Assembly: GCF_003591485.1 (NCBI RefSeq)
Contig: NZ_QZCF01000001.1
Coordinates: 992,001-1,056,000, forward strand
From: Paenibacillus sp. 1011MAR3C5
GTDB lineage: Bacteria; Bacillota; Bacilli; Paenibacillales; Paenibacillaceae
DNA length: 64,000 bases
Direction: 5' to 3'
Below the pieces are notes generated by a model. It was not told the DNA's origin. It made no database searches and worked only from the letters and a program-made list of their open reading frames with translations. The position numbers and the translations under genes are program-made. Positions 1 to 9,905 of the stretch are shown piece by piece (within the stretch, counting starts at the first letter, position 1; every line of letters begins with the position of its first letter).

Positions 1-1
1 C

Positions 2-280
2 GACCGTTCGATGAAGCTGCTCGGGCTCGTATCGGCGGAAGATGCTTCAGCAGCCCTGAAAGAAGCGAAAGGGCTTGAGGACGTCATGCAGAAGGAAGTG
101 CCTGTCACTTCCCCGGACTCGCTATTGAATGAATTGTTTGAAATGATGGGCAACGCGAAGCTGCCGGTTGCTGTCATCGATGACACCGGACGCCTCAAAG
201 GCGTTGTCATCAAAGGCGCCGTGCTTGCCGCACTTGCGGGCAACGGCAACTCGCTGCTGGATGGAGGTGACTCCGAATGA
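2..280 (+). CDS. opuAA: Glycine betaine/proline ABC transporter ATP-binding subunit, C-terminal part
   Basis: Only the last 92 codons are present; the gene begins before the window, so the ATPase core (Walker A, signature) cannot be seen. What remains reads as tandem CBS-type segments, with the ending VAVIDDTGRLKGVVIKGAVL typical of the CBS tail of OpuAA/ProV, which senses ionic strength in this family. Its stop overlaps the start of the next gene by the four bases ATGA, so the two are translationally coupled. The following permease and betaine-binding lipoprotein fix the assignment as an osmoprotectant importer. The call is firm from context, less so from the fragment alone. Confidence 0.85.
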   Translation, partial: DRSMKLLGLVSAEDASAALKEAKGLEDVMQKEVPVTSPDSLLNELFEMMGNAKLPVAVIDDTGRLKGVVIKGAVLAALAGNGNSLLDGGDSE

Positions 281-1116
281 ATCTTCCTAAGATTCCGCTC
301 GCAGATTGGATCGAGAGCATCGAGAAGTGGCTCGAAAACAATCTGGGGCCGCTGTTCGACTTCATCAGCATGATCATCGGCGGCACAGTGAACGGACTTG
401 ACGATGTGCTGAGAGGACTTCCTGCGCTCGTCATCATCGCTCTGTTCGTCGTGCTGGCCTGGTTCCTTGGCAAGTGGAAGATGGCTCTCTTTACAGCTGT
501 CGGTATGCTCATCATTGAAAATCTGGGCTTATGGGGCCCGACGATGCAGACGCTTGCGCTCGTCCTGACAGCAGCCATCATATCCGTCGTCATCGGCGTA
601 CCGATCGGTATTTTATGTGCCAGAAGCAATGCTATGCAGAGAATCTTTACCCCCTTGTTAGACTTCATGCAAACGATGCCTGCATTCGTATATTTGCTTC
701 CGGCCGTAACCTTCTTCCGCCTCGGCGTCGTGCCTGGCGTTATCTCATCCATTATATTCGCGATTCCGCCGACCATCCGCCTAACCAATCTGGGGATCAG
801 GCAAGTACCGGGCGAACTGGTGGAAGCGGCTGACGCTTTCGGTTCTACCCCGCTCCAGAAGCTGTTCAAGCTGCAGCTGCCTATCGCCGTACCGACCATT
901 ATGGCAGGCATTAACCAGACGATAATGCTGTCTCTGTCCATGGTCGTTATCGCATCGATGATCGGCGCCCAAGGCGTCGGGGAATATGTCTACCGGGCAG
1001 TTACACAAGGCCGGACAGGTGTCGGCTTCGAGGCAGGACTTGCCATCGTAATCCTGGCCATTATACTGGACCGGCTTACGCAGAAGGTCGTTCAACGCAC
1101 CGAAAAGCAATCCTGA
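277..1116 (+). CDS. opuAB: Glycine betaine ABC transporter permease
   Basis: A 279-residue inner-membrane permease, the normal length for OpuAB/ProW. It has an N-terminal amphipathic stretch, then about six hydrophobic segments. The cytoplasmic loop with ELVEAADAFGSTPLQKLFKL is the EAA-type motif that docks the ATPase, and PTIMAGINQTIMLSLSMVVI is characteristic of the ProW family. The start ATG overlaps the opuAA stop. It forms the channel through which betaine delivered by the binding protein crosses the membrane. A 128-base gap, holding only a weak 6-bp hairpin near 1158-1176, separates it from the binding protein. Confidence 0.93.
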   Translation: MNLPKIPLADWIESIEKWLENNLGPLFDFISMIIGGTVNGLDDVLRGLPALVIIALFVVLAWFLGKWKMALFTAVGMLIIENLGLWGPTMQTLALVLTAAIISVVIGVPIGILCARSNAMQRIFTPLLDFMQTMPAFVYLLPAVTFFRLGVVPGVISSIIFAIPPTIRLTNLGIRQVPGELVEAADAFGSTPLQKLFKLQLPIAVPTIMAGINQTIMLSLSMVVIASMIGAQGVGEYVYRAVTQGRTGVGFEAGLAIVILAIILDRLTQKVVQRTEKQS

Positions 1117-1244
1117 TGAATAAGCGCTTAATCTGCATTTTTAAAGTTAGCCTTATTGCTTTCGGAGCAATTATGCTTCACTAAACCAAAGGTTATGCAT
1201 GCGATTTACAGTTTTCACAAAAACTTTTTTAGGAGTGATTTGAT

Positions 1245-2141
1245 TTGATGAAGTTGAAAAAATGGAGTTTAATCGTAGCAGTAGTAACAGCTCTGGCTAT
1301 GCTGGCAGCATGCGGAAGCGGCGGATCTAACGGAGACGGCAACAGCACCGCAAAAGATCCGAAGAAGGAGATCAAGCTGGCTTATGTGGCTTGGGATTCC
1401 GAGATCGCCAGCACCAATGTCGTCAAGGAAGTATTGGAGCAGAAGCTTGGCTACAAGGTCGACATGCTGCAGGTTGATGCAGGGCCAATGTGGTCCGGTA
1501 TCGCTAATGGCAGCGCTGATGCAATGGTAGCCGCGTGGCTGCCAACGACTCATGAAACCTATGTGAAGGACAACGAAGGCAAATTCGAGGATCTAGGCCC
1601 GAATCTGAATGGTACTAAGCTTGGTCTTGTCGTTCCTTCTTATATGGACATTACGAGCATCGAAGACCTGAATGACGCGGTTGGCGATTCCGTCAAACAC
1701 ACCATCGTGGGCATTGAGCCGGGCGCTGGTCTGATGATGGCTACTGAGAAGGTTCTGGAAGAATACGGCTTGGCCGGTAACTGGAAGCTGCTCTCCAGCT
1801 CCTCTGCAGCGATGACGCAAGAATTGGAGAAAGCCTATTCGAACGAAGAACCGATTATCGTAACTGGCTGGACGCCTCACTGGAAATTCGCCAAGATGGA
1901 TCTGAAGTATCTGGAAGATCCGAAGGGTGTATACGGACAGGATGAGCAAATCCACACTATCGTTCGCAACGGATTGAAAGACGACCAGCCGGAAGCCTAC
2001 GCTTTCCTGGATGCTTTCGAATGGTCCCCTGATGACATGGCTGAAGTGATGATTCAAATCGTTGAAGGCGCATCTCCGGAAGATGCAGCAAAAGCATGGG
2101 TTGAAGCCAATTCGGACAAAGTAGACGCTTGGCTGAAGTAA
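1245..2141 (+). CDS. opuAC: Glycine betaine-binding lipoprotein
   Basis: About 298 residues: a signal peptide ending in the lipobox LAAC, so the mature protein is lipid-anchored outside the membrane, followed by an OpuAC substrate-binding fold. Aromatic residues that could form a betaine cage are spread through the protein (for example MWSGIANG, WLPTTHETY, GWTPHWKFA). AGGAG at 1231-1235 is 9 nt from a TTG at 1245 and 12 nt from an ATG at 1248; either may be used. It completes the opuA operon and is followed at once by a strong terminator. Confidence 0.93.
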   Translation: MMKLKKWSLIVAVVTALAMLAACGSGGSNGDGNSTAKDPKKEIKLAYVAWDSEIASTNVVKEVLEQKLGYKVDMLQVDAGPMWSGIANGSADAMVAAWLPTTHETYVKDNEGKFEDLGPNLNGTKLGLVVPSYMDITSIEDLNDAVGDSVKHTIVGIEPGAGLMMATEKVLEEYGLAGNWKLLSSSSAAMTQELEKAYSNEEPIIVTGWTPHWKFAKMDLKYLEDPKGVYGQDEQIHTIVRNGLKDDQPEAYAFLDAFEWSPDDMAEVMIQIVEGASPEDAAKAWVEANSDKVDAWLK

Positions 2142-2176
2142 TCTGATATCCATGTTAGAATCTCTAGAAAGAATAA

Positions 2177-2210
2177 AGAAGAGGACACCGCACTAGCGGT
2201 GTCCTCTTCT
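2177..2210. terminator. Bidirectional terminator between opuAC and the SLH serine hydrolase
   Basis: A perfect 15-bp stem (2177-2191 with 2196-2210) closes on the 4-base loop ACTA. It lies between two convergent genes. A-rich sequence on the left and T-rich sequence at the right end of the stem suit termination both ways. Confidence 0.85.
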
Positions 2211-2228
2211 GCTGTCTATCGCTGTCTG

Positions 2229-4349
2229 TTAAGCAGCTTCTTGCGCTTCAGCCGGAGGCGTCTCGGACTGAGGAGCCTGTGCTTGCTGCTGCATCGCGGC
2301 ATAGATTTGATCAGTCGGAGAGAAGTTCAACGAGAACAAAATCGCCGCTTCTTCTGCACGGTTCAAGGTTTTGCCGGACAGGTAGTCGATCGTTCCGTCT
2401 TCTTGCGGCTGTACCTCAGGTCCGTGAATTTGGAACGCAATCAGCGTACGTACCGCATCAGCGGCCCACTCATCCGTGCCCGGTGCCAGCTTGATGCTTT
2501 GGAATACTTCAGGCTCATATTGTCCGACAATCATTCTCCACAGGATAGCCGCCGCTTCCTGGCGGGTAATCGCTTGATCTGGCTTGAAGCTGCCTTTACC
2601 ATTGCCTTGAACGAGCCCGATCTCGAATGCTACTTGCACATAGCCCGCATTCGGATGGCCAGCCAAGTCCGTGAAGGCAGTCGGCTCCGTTTTGCTTGCG
2701 GGAACCGTAAAGAGCGTAAGCGCATTTTTCACAAATTCGCTTCTCGTTACAGCCTGTTCCGGTTGGAAGTTTTCGTTGCCTTTATTTGCGTAGTAGCCTA
2801 GCGATTGCAGAGCATGAATTGCGCGCGCGTATGGATGGTCTGCCGCAATGTCCGCATAGCCTGCTGCTGCGGCGCCTTTCATGGCATACCCGAACGGGTT
2901 AAGATACGGCTCCTTCATATAGAGCGCATTACCGTCGCTATCAAGCTTGAACGCTGTGAACTGATTGGTCAGTTGATCGACAAACAAGTTCTCGTCTACT
3001 TGCTTCAGTTCTCTTGTTCCCAGGATGGCATCATGAATCGTAAGCTTGGCTTCTCCTTGCACTGCAGACTTCAACACATTGAGTCGCAAGTCGGAATAAT
3101 AGCCAGCAAACTTGGCTAACTGGTCAGGCTTCTCCTCGAATGCCTCCAGCTTTGCCGGTGCCGCATATTGCGGGAAGAATGTCGAGATGAACTGTGGGTA
3201 GAGCAAGTTGCGCAATGCTCCGTTTTGATTATAAGTCAGGAATACGCCCGTCTTTTGCTCAGGGATGAAAAATAAATAAGAGCTATAGCCGTTCAAATCC
3301 CCGGCTTTTGTAATGATTTTCGAGCTGCTGCCTGCACCCGGAATCTGGAATGGAGCCTCGAAGCCGTACGTAGTGTTTGGCATGAGCTCATGTATGGAGG
3401 AACGGTAAATCTCCATCTGCTTCACGGATTCCTCGGACAAGATGCGTCCTGTGCTCGATGTTCCACCGTTCAGGAATGCCAGCATAAACTTGCTCATATC
3501 CTCTGCCGTCGACAGCATGCCGCCATGCGGCATCACCGTTGGAGTGAGCGCGTACGGCTCAATCGGATTGTGCGCAGGTCCATAGCCGACAGCAAGATTA
3601 TCCTTCATCTTGCCTTCAATCAGAAAACCGCTGCTCTCCATGCCAAGCGGCTCAAAGATATGCTTGTCTATGTAGTCGGCATATGGCTCTCCGCTTACAT
3701 TCTCTACGATCAATCCCAATACCAGTGAAGCATAATTATCATACATATAGCTGCTGCCCGGCTCCCTTACCACAGGAGGTACATTCGCGCGGACATAATC
3801 GTCAATTTCGACTACTTTTTCAAAGTCGTTATGAATATCCTCCGGTTTCACGTCCTGAATCTGAAATCCAGTCGTATGTGTCAGCAGGTTTTCGATCGTA
3901 ACCGGCTTATCGAAAGGATTGTTCAATGACAAGTCTTTCACATACTTCGTGAAATCATCCTGCAACCCAATCTTGCCCTGCTCGACCAATTGCATGATCG
4001 CTGACGCCGTGATGCTCTTGGACACAGATGCGATACGGAATACGGATGATGCCGGGTCTACCGCTTTTTTGCCTTCCTGATCAGCGTAGCCGTATCCCTT
4101 CTGCGCAAGCACTTGACCGTCTTTGACAATGACGACGGAAGCTCCGACATAATGTGGCTTGGTCGTCTCCGCCGCGAAGAAGTCATCCAGGAACGCTGTT
4201 GCACTCGCCGCATCCAACGTCTTGCCCGCAGCAGGCGAATCCGCTTCGGCAGCCGATGCCTGGAATGCCGGCGTCAGAAGCGTGAAGGACAACGCCGCCG
4301 CTACGACGGATTTGAACCAGAAAGAAGATCGTACCGATAAAGTTTTCAA
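2229..4349 (-). CDS. Secreted serine hydrolase (beta-lactamase/PBP-like) with SLH domains
   Basis: 706 residues. A signal peptide ends near AFQASAAEA. The class C beta-lactamase/DD-peptidase-like domain (about 45-380) shows S108-V-S-K111 as nucleophile and general base and Y203-D-N205 as the second motif. After a beta-rich linker, two clear SLH domains (about 495-610) and a weaker third bind the secondary cell-wall polymer and hold the enzyme at the surface. The start is TTG, with GGAG 7 nt upstream. The family includes D-aminopeptidases, esterases and peptidoglycan-editing enzymes; the substrate cannot be told from sequence. Confidence 0.87.
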   Translation of the reverse strand: MKTLSVRSSFWFKSVVAAALSFTLLTPAFQASAAEADSPAAGKTLDAASATAFLDDFFAAETTKPHYVGASVVIVKDGQVLAQKGYGYADQEGKKAVDPASSVFRIASVSKSITASAIMQLVEQGKIGLQDDFTKYVKDLSLNNPFDKPVTIENLLTHTTGFQIQDVKPEDIHNDFEKVVEIDDYVRANVPPVVREPGSSYMYDNYASLVLGLIVENVSGEPYADYIDKHIFEPLGMESSGFLIEGKMKDNLAVGYGPAHNPIEPYALTPTVMPHGGMLSTAEDMSKFMLAFLNGGTSSTGRILSEESVKQMEIYRSSIHELMPNTTYGFEAPFQIPGAGSSSKIITKAGDLNGYSSYLFFIPEQKTGVFLTYNQNGALRNLLYPQFISTFFPQYAAPAKLEAFEEKPDQLAKFAGYYSDLRLNVLKSAVQGEAKLTIHDAILGTRELKQVDENLFVDQLTNQFTAFKLDSDGNALYMKEPYLNPFGYAMKGAAAAGYADIAADHPYARAIHALQSLGYYANKGNENFQPEQAVTRSEFVKNALTLFTVPASKTEPTAFTDLAGHPNAGYVQVAFEIGLVQGNGKGSFKPDQAITRQEAAAILWRMIVGQYEPEVFQSIKLAPGTDEWAADAVRTLIAFQIHGPEVQPQEDGTIDYLSGKTLNRAEEAAILFSLNFSPTDQIYAAMQQQAQAPQSETPPAEAQEAA

Positions 4350-4429
4350 TCTCTCACTCCATTCCTTTATTTGCTAGACTCTATCCTATTTACGAGATTG
4401 GGGATTAAACCGTTTCATCAATTTGGCAG

Positions 4430-4462
4430 CAAAAAAAACAGCGACGCTATAAATAGCGCCGC
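4430..4462 (-). terminator. Terminator of the FAD oxidoreductase gene
   Basis: On the minus strand a 9-bp stem with one G-T pair (4454-4462 with 4441-4449), loop of four, is followed by TG and eight T residues (4438-4431). This is a classic intrinsic terminator just after the stop at 4493. Confidence 0.85.
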
Positions 4463-4492
4463 CGGCTGCAAGTATGTCTTGCCTATTTTGCT

Positions 4493-6421
4493 TTAATAAA
4501 TTACGCCTGTCGTGAAGGAAATCGCATCTTTGATCAGCATATACACATCGCCGTTGGTCAGGTTGTTCGGATCCTTAATCGTAGCAATCGTACCGTCAAG
4601 CAGCGTCCCGTTCGACTTCAAGCGCTCCAAAGCGCCTTCCTTCTGCGCTCCTTCTTCAAGCATAAGCGCAAGCGTATAAGCGGCCTGTTCAAGCGTAAGC
4701 GGTTGCTTGGCCGGCTCGTCCATGCCTTGAATAGCGGCATCCGCTGAATAAGGGAAGGCTTCGGCATGTGCTTTGGCCACGCCTTTCATATTCGTTAGCA
4801 TGCGCTGCGGATTGGATGCAGCGTCCAACTGGAAGTCATTCGCATAGGCGCCTTGCGCAATGCCAATGCTTGCAGCAGCTTTAAGTCCCTCATAAGCCGG
4901 ATGGCCGATGAACTTGTACGGCTCTGTCTTCGGAGCTTCCAGATCTACGCCCTGCTCTGTAAGCAGCGTCCGCAGCGACTTCACCATAGCCTCGTCCGCC
5001 GCCAGCTGGCGAAGCGTCACTTTCTCATCCATTGCAATCTTCACAGCCGCACCGGCTGCTTGTCCAGTAGCCATCCCCAGCGGCACTACGCGCGCGCTGC
5101 CGTGCGGAAGCGTATCGAAGCTTGCGGAACGCCCCACGACCAGCAAGCCGTCAACCGCTTGCGGAACCAATGCGCCGAATGGAACGCCATACAGCTTCGG
5201 CGCCATCAGCACCGTGCCGCGATCCGTCTTGGCCGACGATGTGCTCTGAATGTCGACCGGATAAGAGCCGAATGCAATATCATCCGGATGCGTCCGCTGC
5301 TCCAGCAGATCGATCATATTCAGACGGTACATGCCAACCAAGTGGCGCGTCTCGCGAATGTACAGCTCAGGAGCAAGCTCTCCAAGCTCAATCGTCTCAA
5401 ATTCCGGATACAGCTTTTTCGCATGCTCCAGCATAAGCGGAATTTCTTTGCGGGCGATTTCGTAAGCTTCCTCTTTCGATGCCGGATCGAACGGATCTAC
5501 GCCAAAAATTTGTACGGAGTTAACCAGCATCGACTCATCGTTTTGACGGCCAAGGTTAAAGCCGCGCGAGCGGATACGCTCAGGGTTCGTAGACGGGTAA
5601 TCCCACATCTCAATATATCCCCATGCGCTCTCCTCGTTGGCGCCTGTGCCCGGATATTCATCATTGTTCAACCGATGTTTAATTTTGCCCCATACCTCAG
5701 GCGTGACATTCTTCAGCTTAAATACGGGCGTCACTGCCATCAGCAGCTTTGTATCACCGATATCCTCACGGCCGAATGTGAATTCGGCGCCTGCTGCGGC
5801 GGCGATGTCCGCATCCTGCGTGGCGTCAATGACTGCGCTGGAGTTAACGTTCATCTCCTTGCCATCGTTCATCGTCAGCTTGACGCCTTTCACCGTTGGT
5901 GTACCGTCGGAAGCCGCTTCAACAAGTGGTTCAATGGACTTGACGCCCATGCGCACTTCAATCAGCTTCTCCGCTTCCACCAATTGATGGAATGCATTGG
6001 CGGCTGTCGTAATGTCGAAGGAATCGCCTTCGATTAGATCGAACCATTCCTTAAATAATCCTTTATTGTAATAATCCTTGCCGTCCGGCATGCGGTTCAT
6101 GTCAAGGCTGTTCAGCCAGCCGAGCGTGAACAAGCCGCCTAGAATGTCCCGATCCTTACCATCAACCAGCAATGTCTTCAAGCCGTTACGCGCAGCCGAG
6201 ACCGCTGCGGTTACGCCTTCGGGATCCGTTCCGACCACAACAACGTCATATTGCTCCTGCGGCGTCTCCACTTGCGGGATTTCCGTAATCGTCGTCGGTT
6301 TCGGGGTTGGCAGAGCCGGTGTAGATGAATTCGGGCGTGTGGCGAACCACACAATCAAGACACATGCGGCAATGACCAAAATTCCTGCGGGTATTAACCA
6401 TTTCAATTTACGATTTTTCAT
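4493..6421 (-). CDS. Membrane-anchored FAD-dependent oxidoreductase
   Basis: About 642 residues. One N-terminal hydrophobic segment (WLIPAGILVIAACVLIVWFA) anchors it. A Pro/Thr-rich spacer follows, then a dinucleotide-binding domain starting YDVVVVGTDPEGVTAAVSAA, a variant of the GxGxxG fold. It matches the FAD_oxidored family of large secreted flavoproteins. The C-terminal 140 residues contain a degenerate SLH-like stretch (HPAYEGLKAAASIGIAQG). ATG at 6421 has AGGG at good spacing. A GTG at 6439 would add six residues, but its purine-rich signal touches the start codon. The substrate is unknown. Confidence 0.8.
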   Translation of the reverse strand: MKNRKLKWLIPAGILVIAACVLIVWFATRPNSSTPALPTPKPTTITEIPQVETPQEQYDVVVVGTDPEGVTAAVSAARNGLKTLLVDGKDRDILGGLFTLGWLNSLDMNRMPDGKDYYNKGLFKEWFDLIEGDSFDITTAANAFHQLVEAEKLIEVRMGVKSIEPLVEAASDGTPTVKGVKLTMNDGKEMNVNSSAVIDATQDADIAAAAGAEFTFGREDIGDTKLLMAVTPVFKLKNVTPEVWGKIKHRLNNDEYPGTGANEESAWGYIEMWDYPSTNPERIRSRGFNLGRQNDESMLVNSVQIFGVDPFDPASKEEAYEIARKEIPLMLEHAKKLYPEFETIELGELAPELYIRETRHLVGMYRLNMIDLLEQRTHPDDIAFGSYPVDIQSTSSAKTDRGTVLMAPKLYGVPFGALVPQAVDGLLVVGRSASFDTLPHGSARVVPLGMATGQAAGAAVKIAMDEKVTLRQLAADEAMVKSLRTLLTEQGVDLEAPKTEPYKFIGHPAYEGLKAAASIGIAQGAYANDFQLDAASNPQRMLTNMKGVAKAHAEAFPYSADAAIQGMDEPAKQPLTLEQAAYTLALMLEEGAQKEGALERLKSNGTLLDGTIATIKDPNNLTNGDVYMLIKDAISFTTGVIY

Positions 6422-6528
6422 AATATTCCCTGGATGCACTCCTTTTGTGTTGCTTTTTTTCTATACCTCTATCAGTCTACCAAAACATAGAGTGCCTGTG
6501 GTTAATAATTTCTTAAGAGATTTGTAGA

Positions 6529-6580
6529 AAAACCTAAAGAATCCTCCTACGGGGCATTTTGCTTCCGCAGGAGGATTCTT
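6529..6580 (-). terminator. Terminator of prfC
   Basis: A 12-bp perfect stem (6537-6548 with 6569-6580) with a partly paired interior. On the minus strand it is followed by TTAGGTTTTT. It ends transcription of prfC, which stops at 6593. Confidence 0.85.
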
Positions 6581-6592
6581 ATCCTAAGTAAA

Positions 6593-8179
6593 TTATGGAG
6601 CCGTCTCCAAAAACTTGGAGCTCGGATTTTTGTCCATGGCTGTTCTCATCGCATATTCATTCTCGAACAAAGCAACATAATTGCCCTTCTTATCCTTGAC
6701 CAGCGTAGAGTTGATCCGGAACTTGGAGGGATCGATCTGATCGTCCACAATCCATCTAGCGAATTGGAACGTCATCCGGTGCAGCTGGATATCAACGCCG
6801 TATTCAGCCTTCATGCGATGCTCGAATACCTCGAATTGCAGATGGCCGACAACGCCCAGAATCGTCTCATCGAAGTTGCCAGTCGAGTAGAACACCTGAA
6901 TGGTGCCTTCCTCCGTCAACTGGTCGAGCCCCTTCTGGTACTGCTTATGCTTCAGCGCGTTCTTCACCGTAACTTTGGAGAAGATCTCCGGCGAGAAGGT
7001 CGGCAGCTCGTCGAATTCCACTTCCGAACCTTGCGAGAGCGAATCACCAATGCGGAAGATGCCGGGATCGAACAAGCCGATGATATCGCCCGGATAAGCT
7101 GTCTCTACAATATCGCGGTCTTGAGCCAAAAATTGCTGCGGCTGCGACAGCTTGATCTCTTTCTTATTGCGTACATGCTTAACGCTCATCCCCCGCTCGA
7201 ATCGTCCCGAGCAGATGCGCAGAAACGCGATCCGGTCGCGATGGGCTGGATTCATGTTGGCTTGAATCTTGAACACATAACCGCTGAACTTCTCATTCGA
7301 CGGCTCTATAGGACCTGACGTGCTGTTGCGGGAGGTCGGCTTCGGCGCAAGCTGCAGGAAGTTCTCCAGGAACGTCTGCACACCGAAGTTGTTCACGGCG
7401 CTGCCGAAGAAGATCGGCGTCAGCTCGCCCGCCTGTACCTTCTCGTAGTCGAACGGATCGCCCGCGACATCAAGCAGCTCCAACTCCGAGATCAACTGAT
7501 CAGTCAGAAAATCGCCCGCCATCTCACGGATGATGGAATCGTTATAATCGCTAACCTTCCGCACTTCGATCGTGGAATGGTCTTGGCCTTGGAACAGCTC
7601 AACCTGTGACTTCATCCGGTCGTATACACCGCACAGCTCGCGTCCCATCCCGATCGGCCAGTTCATCGGCACAGAGCGGATGCCTAGCACCTGCTCCAGC
7701 TCTTCCATCAGCTCGAACGGACTTTTCCCTTCACGGTCCAGCTTATTGATGAACGTGAAGATCGGAATACCGCGCTTGCGGCATACCTGGAACAGCTTAA
7801 TTGTCTGCGCCTCGACGCCCTTTGCGACGTCGATAAGCATGACCGCGCTGTCCGCTGCTGTCAGTGTACGGTACGTGTCCTCGGAGAAATCCTGGTGACC
7901 AGGGGTATCCAGAATGTTAACCCGATGGTCCAAATAATCAAATTGCATGACGGAAGACGTAACGGAGATTCCCCGTTGCTTCTCAATCTCCATCCAGTCC
8001 GACGTTGCGTGGCGGCTGGCCTTGCGCGCTTTGACGGACCCTGCAAGCCGAATGGCTCCTCCGAATAGGAGGAGCTTCTCGGTCAGGGTCGTCTTCCCTG
8101 CGTCAGGATGGGAGATAATCGCGAACGTGCGTCTTCTGTCCACTTCCTGTTTAATTTCATCGCTTAATGATTGACTCAT
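6593..8179 (-). CDS. prfC: Peptide chain release factor 3
   Basis: 528 residues, the usual length of RF3. The N-terminal GTPase domain shows the P-loop SHPDAGKTTLTEKLLL, the G3 motif DTPGHQDF and the G4 motif NKLD. The EF-G-like domains II and III follow. RF3 is a cytoplasmic GTPase that recycles RF1/RF2 from the ribosome after termination. ATG at 8179 has GGGAAGG upstream. It stands alone between its terminator and zwf (53-base gap), so it may share the zwf transcript. The identification is secure because the RF3-type P-loop and the sequence from IISHPDAGKT onward are distinctive. Confidence 0.96.
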   Translation of the reverse strand: MSQSLSDEIKQEVDRRRTFAIISHPDAGKTTLTEKLLLFGGAIRLAGSVKARKASRHATSDWMEIEKQRGISVTSSVMQFDYLDHRVNILDTPGHQDFSEDTYRTLTAADSAVMLIDVAKGVEAQTIKLFQVCRKRGIPIFTFINKLDREGKSPFELMEELEQVLGIRSVPMNWPIGMGRELCGVYDRMKSQVELFQGQDHSTIEVRKVSDYNDSIIREMAGDFLTDQLISELELLDVAGDPFDYEKVQAGELTPIFFGSAVNNFGVQTFLENFLQLAPKPTSRNSTSGPIEPSNEKFSGYVFKIQANMNPAHRDRIAFLRICSGRFERGMSVKHVRNKKEIKLSQPQQFLAQDRDIVETAYPGDIIGLFDPGIFRIGDSLSQGSEVEFDELPTFSPEIFSKVTVKNALKHKQYQKGLDQLTEEGTIQVFYSTGNFDETILGVVGHLQFEVFEHRMKAEYGVDIQLHRMTFQFARWIVDDQIDPSKFRINSTLVKDKKGNYVALFENEYAMRTAMDKNPSSKFLETAP

Positions 8180-8232
8180 GCTTGCCTTCCCTTCACGTTA
8201 TGCAAGGTTTACGACAGCGAAAAGCGCAGATG

Positions 8233-9798
8233 CTACTTGCCGCTGTTCGTGATCCAGATGACATTGTCTTCTTCCTGGCCATTCACCGGCCACCAATGGA
8301 AGCCCTCTTCGTCCAGCAGTCGTCCTGCCTCTTCAGGGCCCCACGATCCTGCCGGATAGAAAGCGAGATCGCTCTTCTCTTCCCGCCATGCTTGCGCGAT
8401 GCGGTCGACGAATTCCCACGCATGGGACACTTCATCCCAGCGGGTGAAATAGGTGGAATCGCCGCGTGCCGCGTCATGAATGAGACGCTCGTACGCTTCC
8501 GGCGTATTGATGCCGATCTGACAGCTTTGGCAGAACTCCATCGATACAGGCTGTACCGCATTGTCCGATCCCGGCTTCTTGGCATTGATCTTGATATAGA
8601 TGCCTTCCATCGGATTGACGCGGATAACCAGCAGATTCGGTGCCAGATCATGGCGCTGTGCGAACAGCACATTATTCGGCATCGACTTGAATTCCACAAC
8701 GACTTCCGTCGTCTTCACAGGCATGCGCTTGCCCGTACGAATATAGAATGGAACGCCTGCCCAGCGGAAGTTGTCGACGAATACTTTCGCCGCAAAATAC
8801 GTCTCGGTCGCCGATTCTGGATCCACGGAATCCTCTTGGCGGTAGCCAGGCAATTCCTTGTTCCCTACTTTGCCTTCCGAATATTGTCCGCGAACGACAT
8901 GCTTGCGCACGTCATCGCCGGAAGTATAACCCCTCAGCGAGCGAAGCACCTTCACCTTCTCGTCGCGAATATCCTCACCATGCAGTCGGCTTGGCGGTTC
9001 CATTGCAATCATGGTCAGCATCTGGAGCATATGGTTCTGTCCCATATCTCTCAGCGCGCCGGACTTGTCGTAGTAGCCTCCGCGTTCCTCGACGCCTACC
9101 GTCTCCGATAGCGTAATCTGAACGTTGGCAATATGGTTATTGTTCCACAACGGTTCAAAAAATGCATTCGCAAAGCGGATAACTTGAATATTCTGAACCA
9201 TTTCCTTGCCGAGATAATGATCAATACGGAAGATCTCTTCCTCTTTGAACACCTGGTTAAGCTGCTCGTTGAGCTTCTGCGCGGACGGCAGATCGTAACC
9301 GAACGGCTTCTCAATCACAAGGCGATGCCAGCCCTTCGACTCCAGCAGTCCTCCATCGCGAAGATTGAAGGATACAGGTCCGAACAAGGAAGGCGCAAGC
9401 GCCAAATAGAACAAGCGATTGCCCGGAATGTCGAATTTGTGGTCCAGCTCCGTAGACAATGCATCCAGCTCGCGGAAGCCGTCGACGTTGTTGATGTCGA
9501 GGGACATATAGACGAAATGCTCTGTGAACCGGCTCCACAGCTCGGCGTCATCCGCCTTGTAGCGGCAGAATTCATTGATGGAATCATACAGATCAGAACG
9601 GAATTGCTCGTTTGTACGGGGACGGCGCGCAAGGCCGACGACCGCGAAGTTTTCCGACAGCTTGCCTTCTTTATATAAACTGAATAGCGCCGGGAACAGC
9701 TTGCGCCGGGCCAAGTCGCCGGTCGCACCGAATAGATAATAGACGGCGCCCTCTGGTGAGATCGAATCTACAGTCGTATTGTAAGTCATATGCCTCAT
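8233..9798 (-). CDS. zwf: Glucose-6-phosphate 1-dehydrogenase
   Basis: About 521 residues. The NADP-binding motif YLFGATGDLARRKLFPAL lies at the N terminus and the substrate/catalytic motif RIDHYLGKE in the middle. This enzyme starts the oxidative pentose phosphate pathway, making 6-phosphogluconolactone and NADPH. The open frame continues upstream to 9900, but that extension is unlike G6PD; ATG at 9798 or 9789 gives the family length. AGAAAG and GAGG lie just upstream of the two candidates. No other pathway gene is adjacent. Confidence 0.95.
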   Translation of the reverse strand: MRHMTYNTTVDSISPEGAVYYLFGATGDLARRKLFPALFSLYKEGKLSENFAVVGLARRPRTNEQFRSDLYDSINEFCRYKADDAELWSRFTEHFVYMSLDINNVDGFRELDALSTELDHKFDIPGNRLFYLALAPSLFGPVSFNLRDGGLLESKGWHRLVIEKPFGYDLPSAQKLNEQLNQVFKEEEIFRIDHYLGKEMVQNIQVIRFANAFFEPLWNNNHIANVQITLSETVGVEERGGYYDKSGALRDMGQNHMLQMLTMIAMEPPSRLHGEDIRDEKVKVLRSLRGYTSGDDVRKHVVRGQYSEGKVGNKELPGYRQEDSVDPESATETYFAAKVFVDNFRWAGVPFYIRTGKRMPVKTTEVVVEFKSMPNNVLFAQRHDLAPNLLVIRVNPMEGIYIKINAKKPGSDNAVQPVSMEFCQSCQIGINTPEAYERLIHDAARGDSTYFTRWDEVSHAWEFVDRIAQAWREEKSDLAFYPAGSWGPEEAGRLLDEEGFHWWPVNGQEEDNVIWITNSGK

Positions 9799-9905
9799 TC
9801 TTTCTATGGAATTTTTATACGAATTACATGTTATGTAGTGTAGCATATTCACCCTTTTTTCGCCATTGAACGGCTCATAAAAAATAATGATGAGTTGCAC
9901 AAGTT

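Noticed and set aside
1158-1176. Hairpin between opuAB and opuAC as a terminator
   Set aside because: Only six base pairs and no T run follow; the operon is more likely continuous.
4853-6037. Long plus-strand open frame opposite the FAD oxidoreductase
   Set aside because: It is antisense to a well-supported gene, rich in Arg, His and Cys, has no ribosome site and resembles no protein family.
8167-9111. Long plus-strand open frame opposite zwf
   Set aside because: Antisense shadow of a clear G6PD gene; composition is unlike real proteins here.
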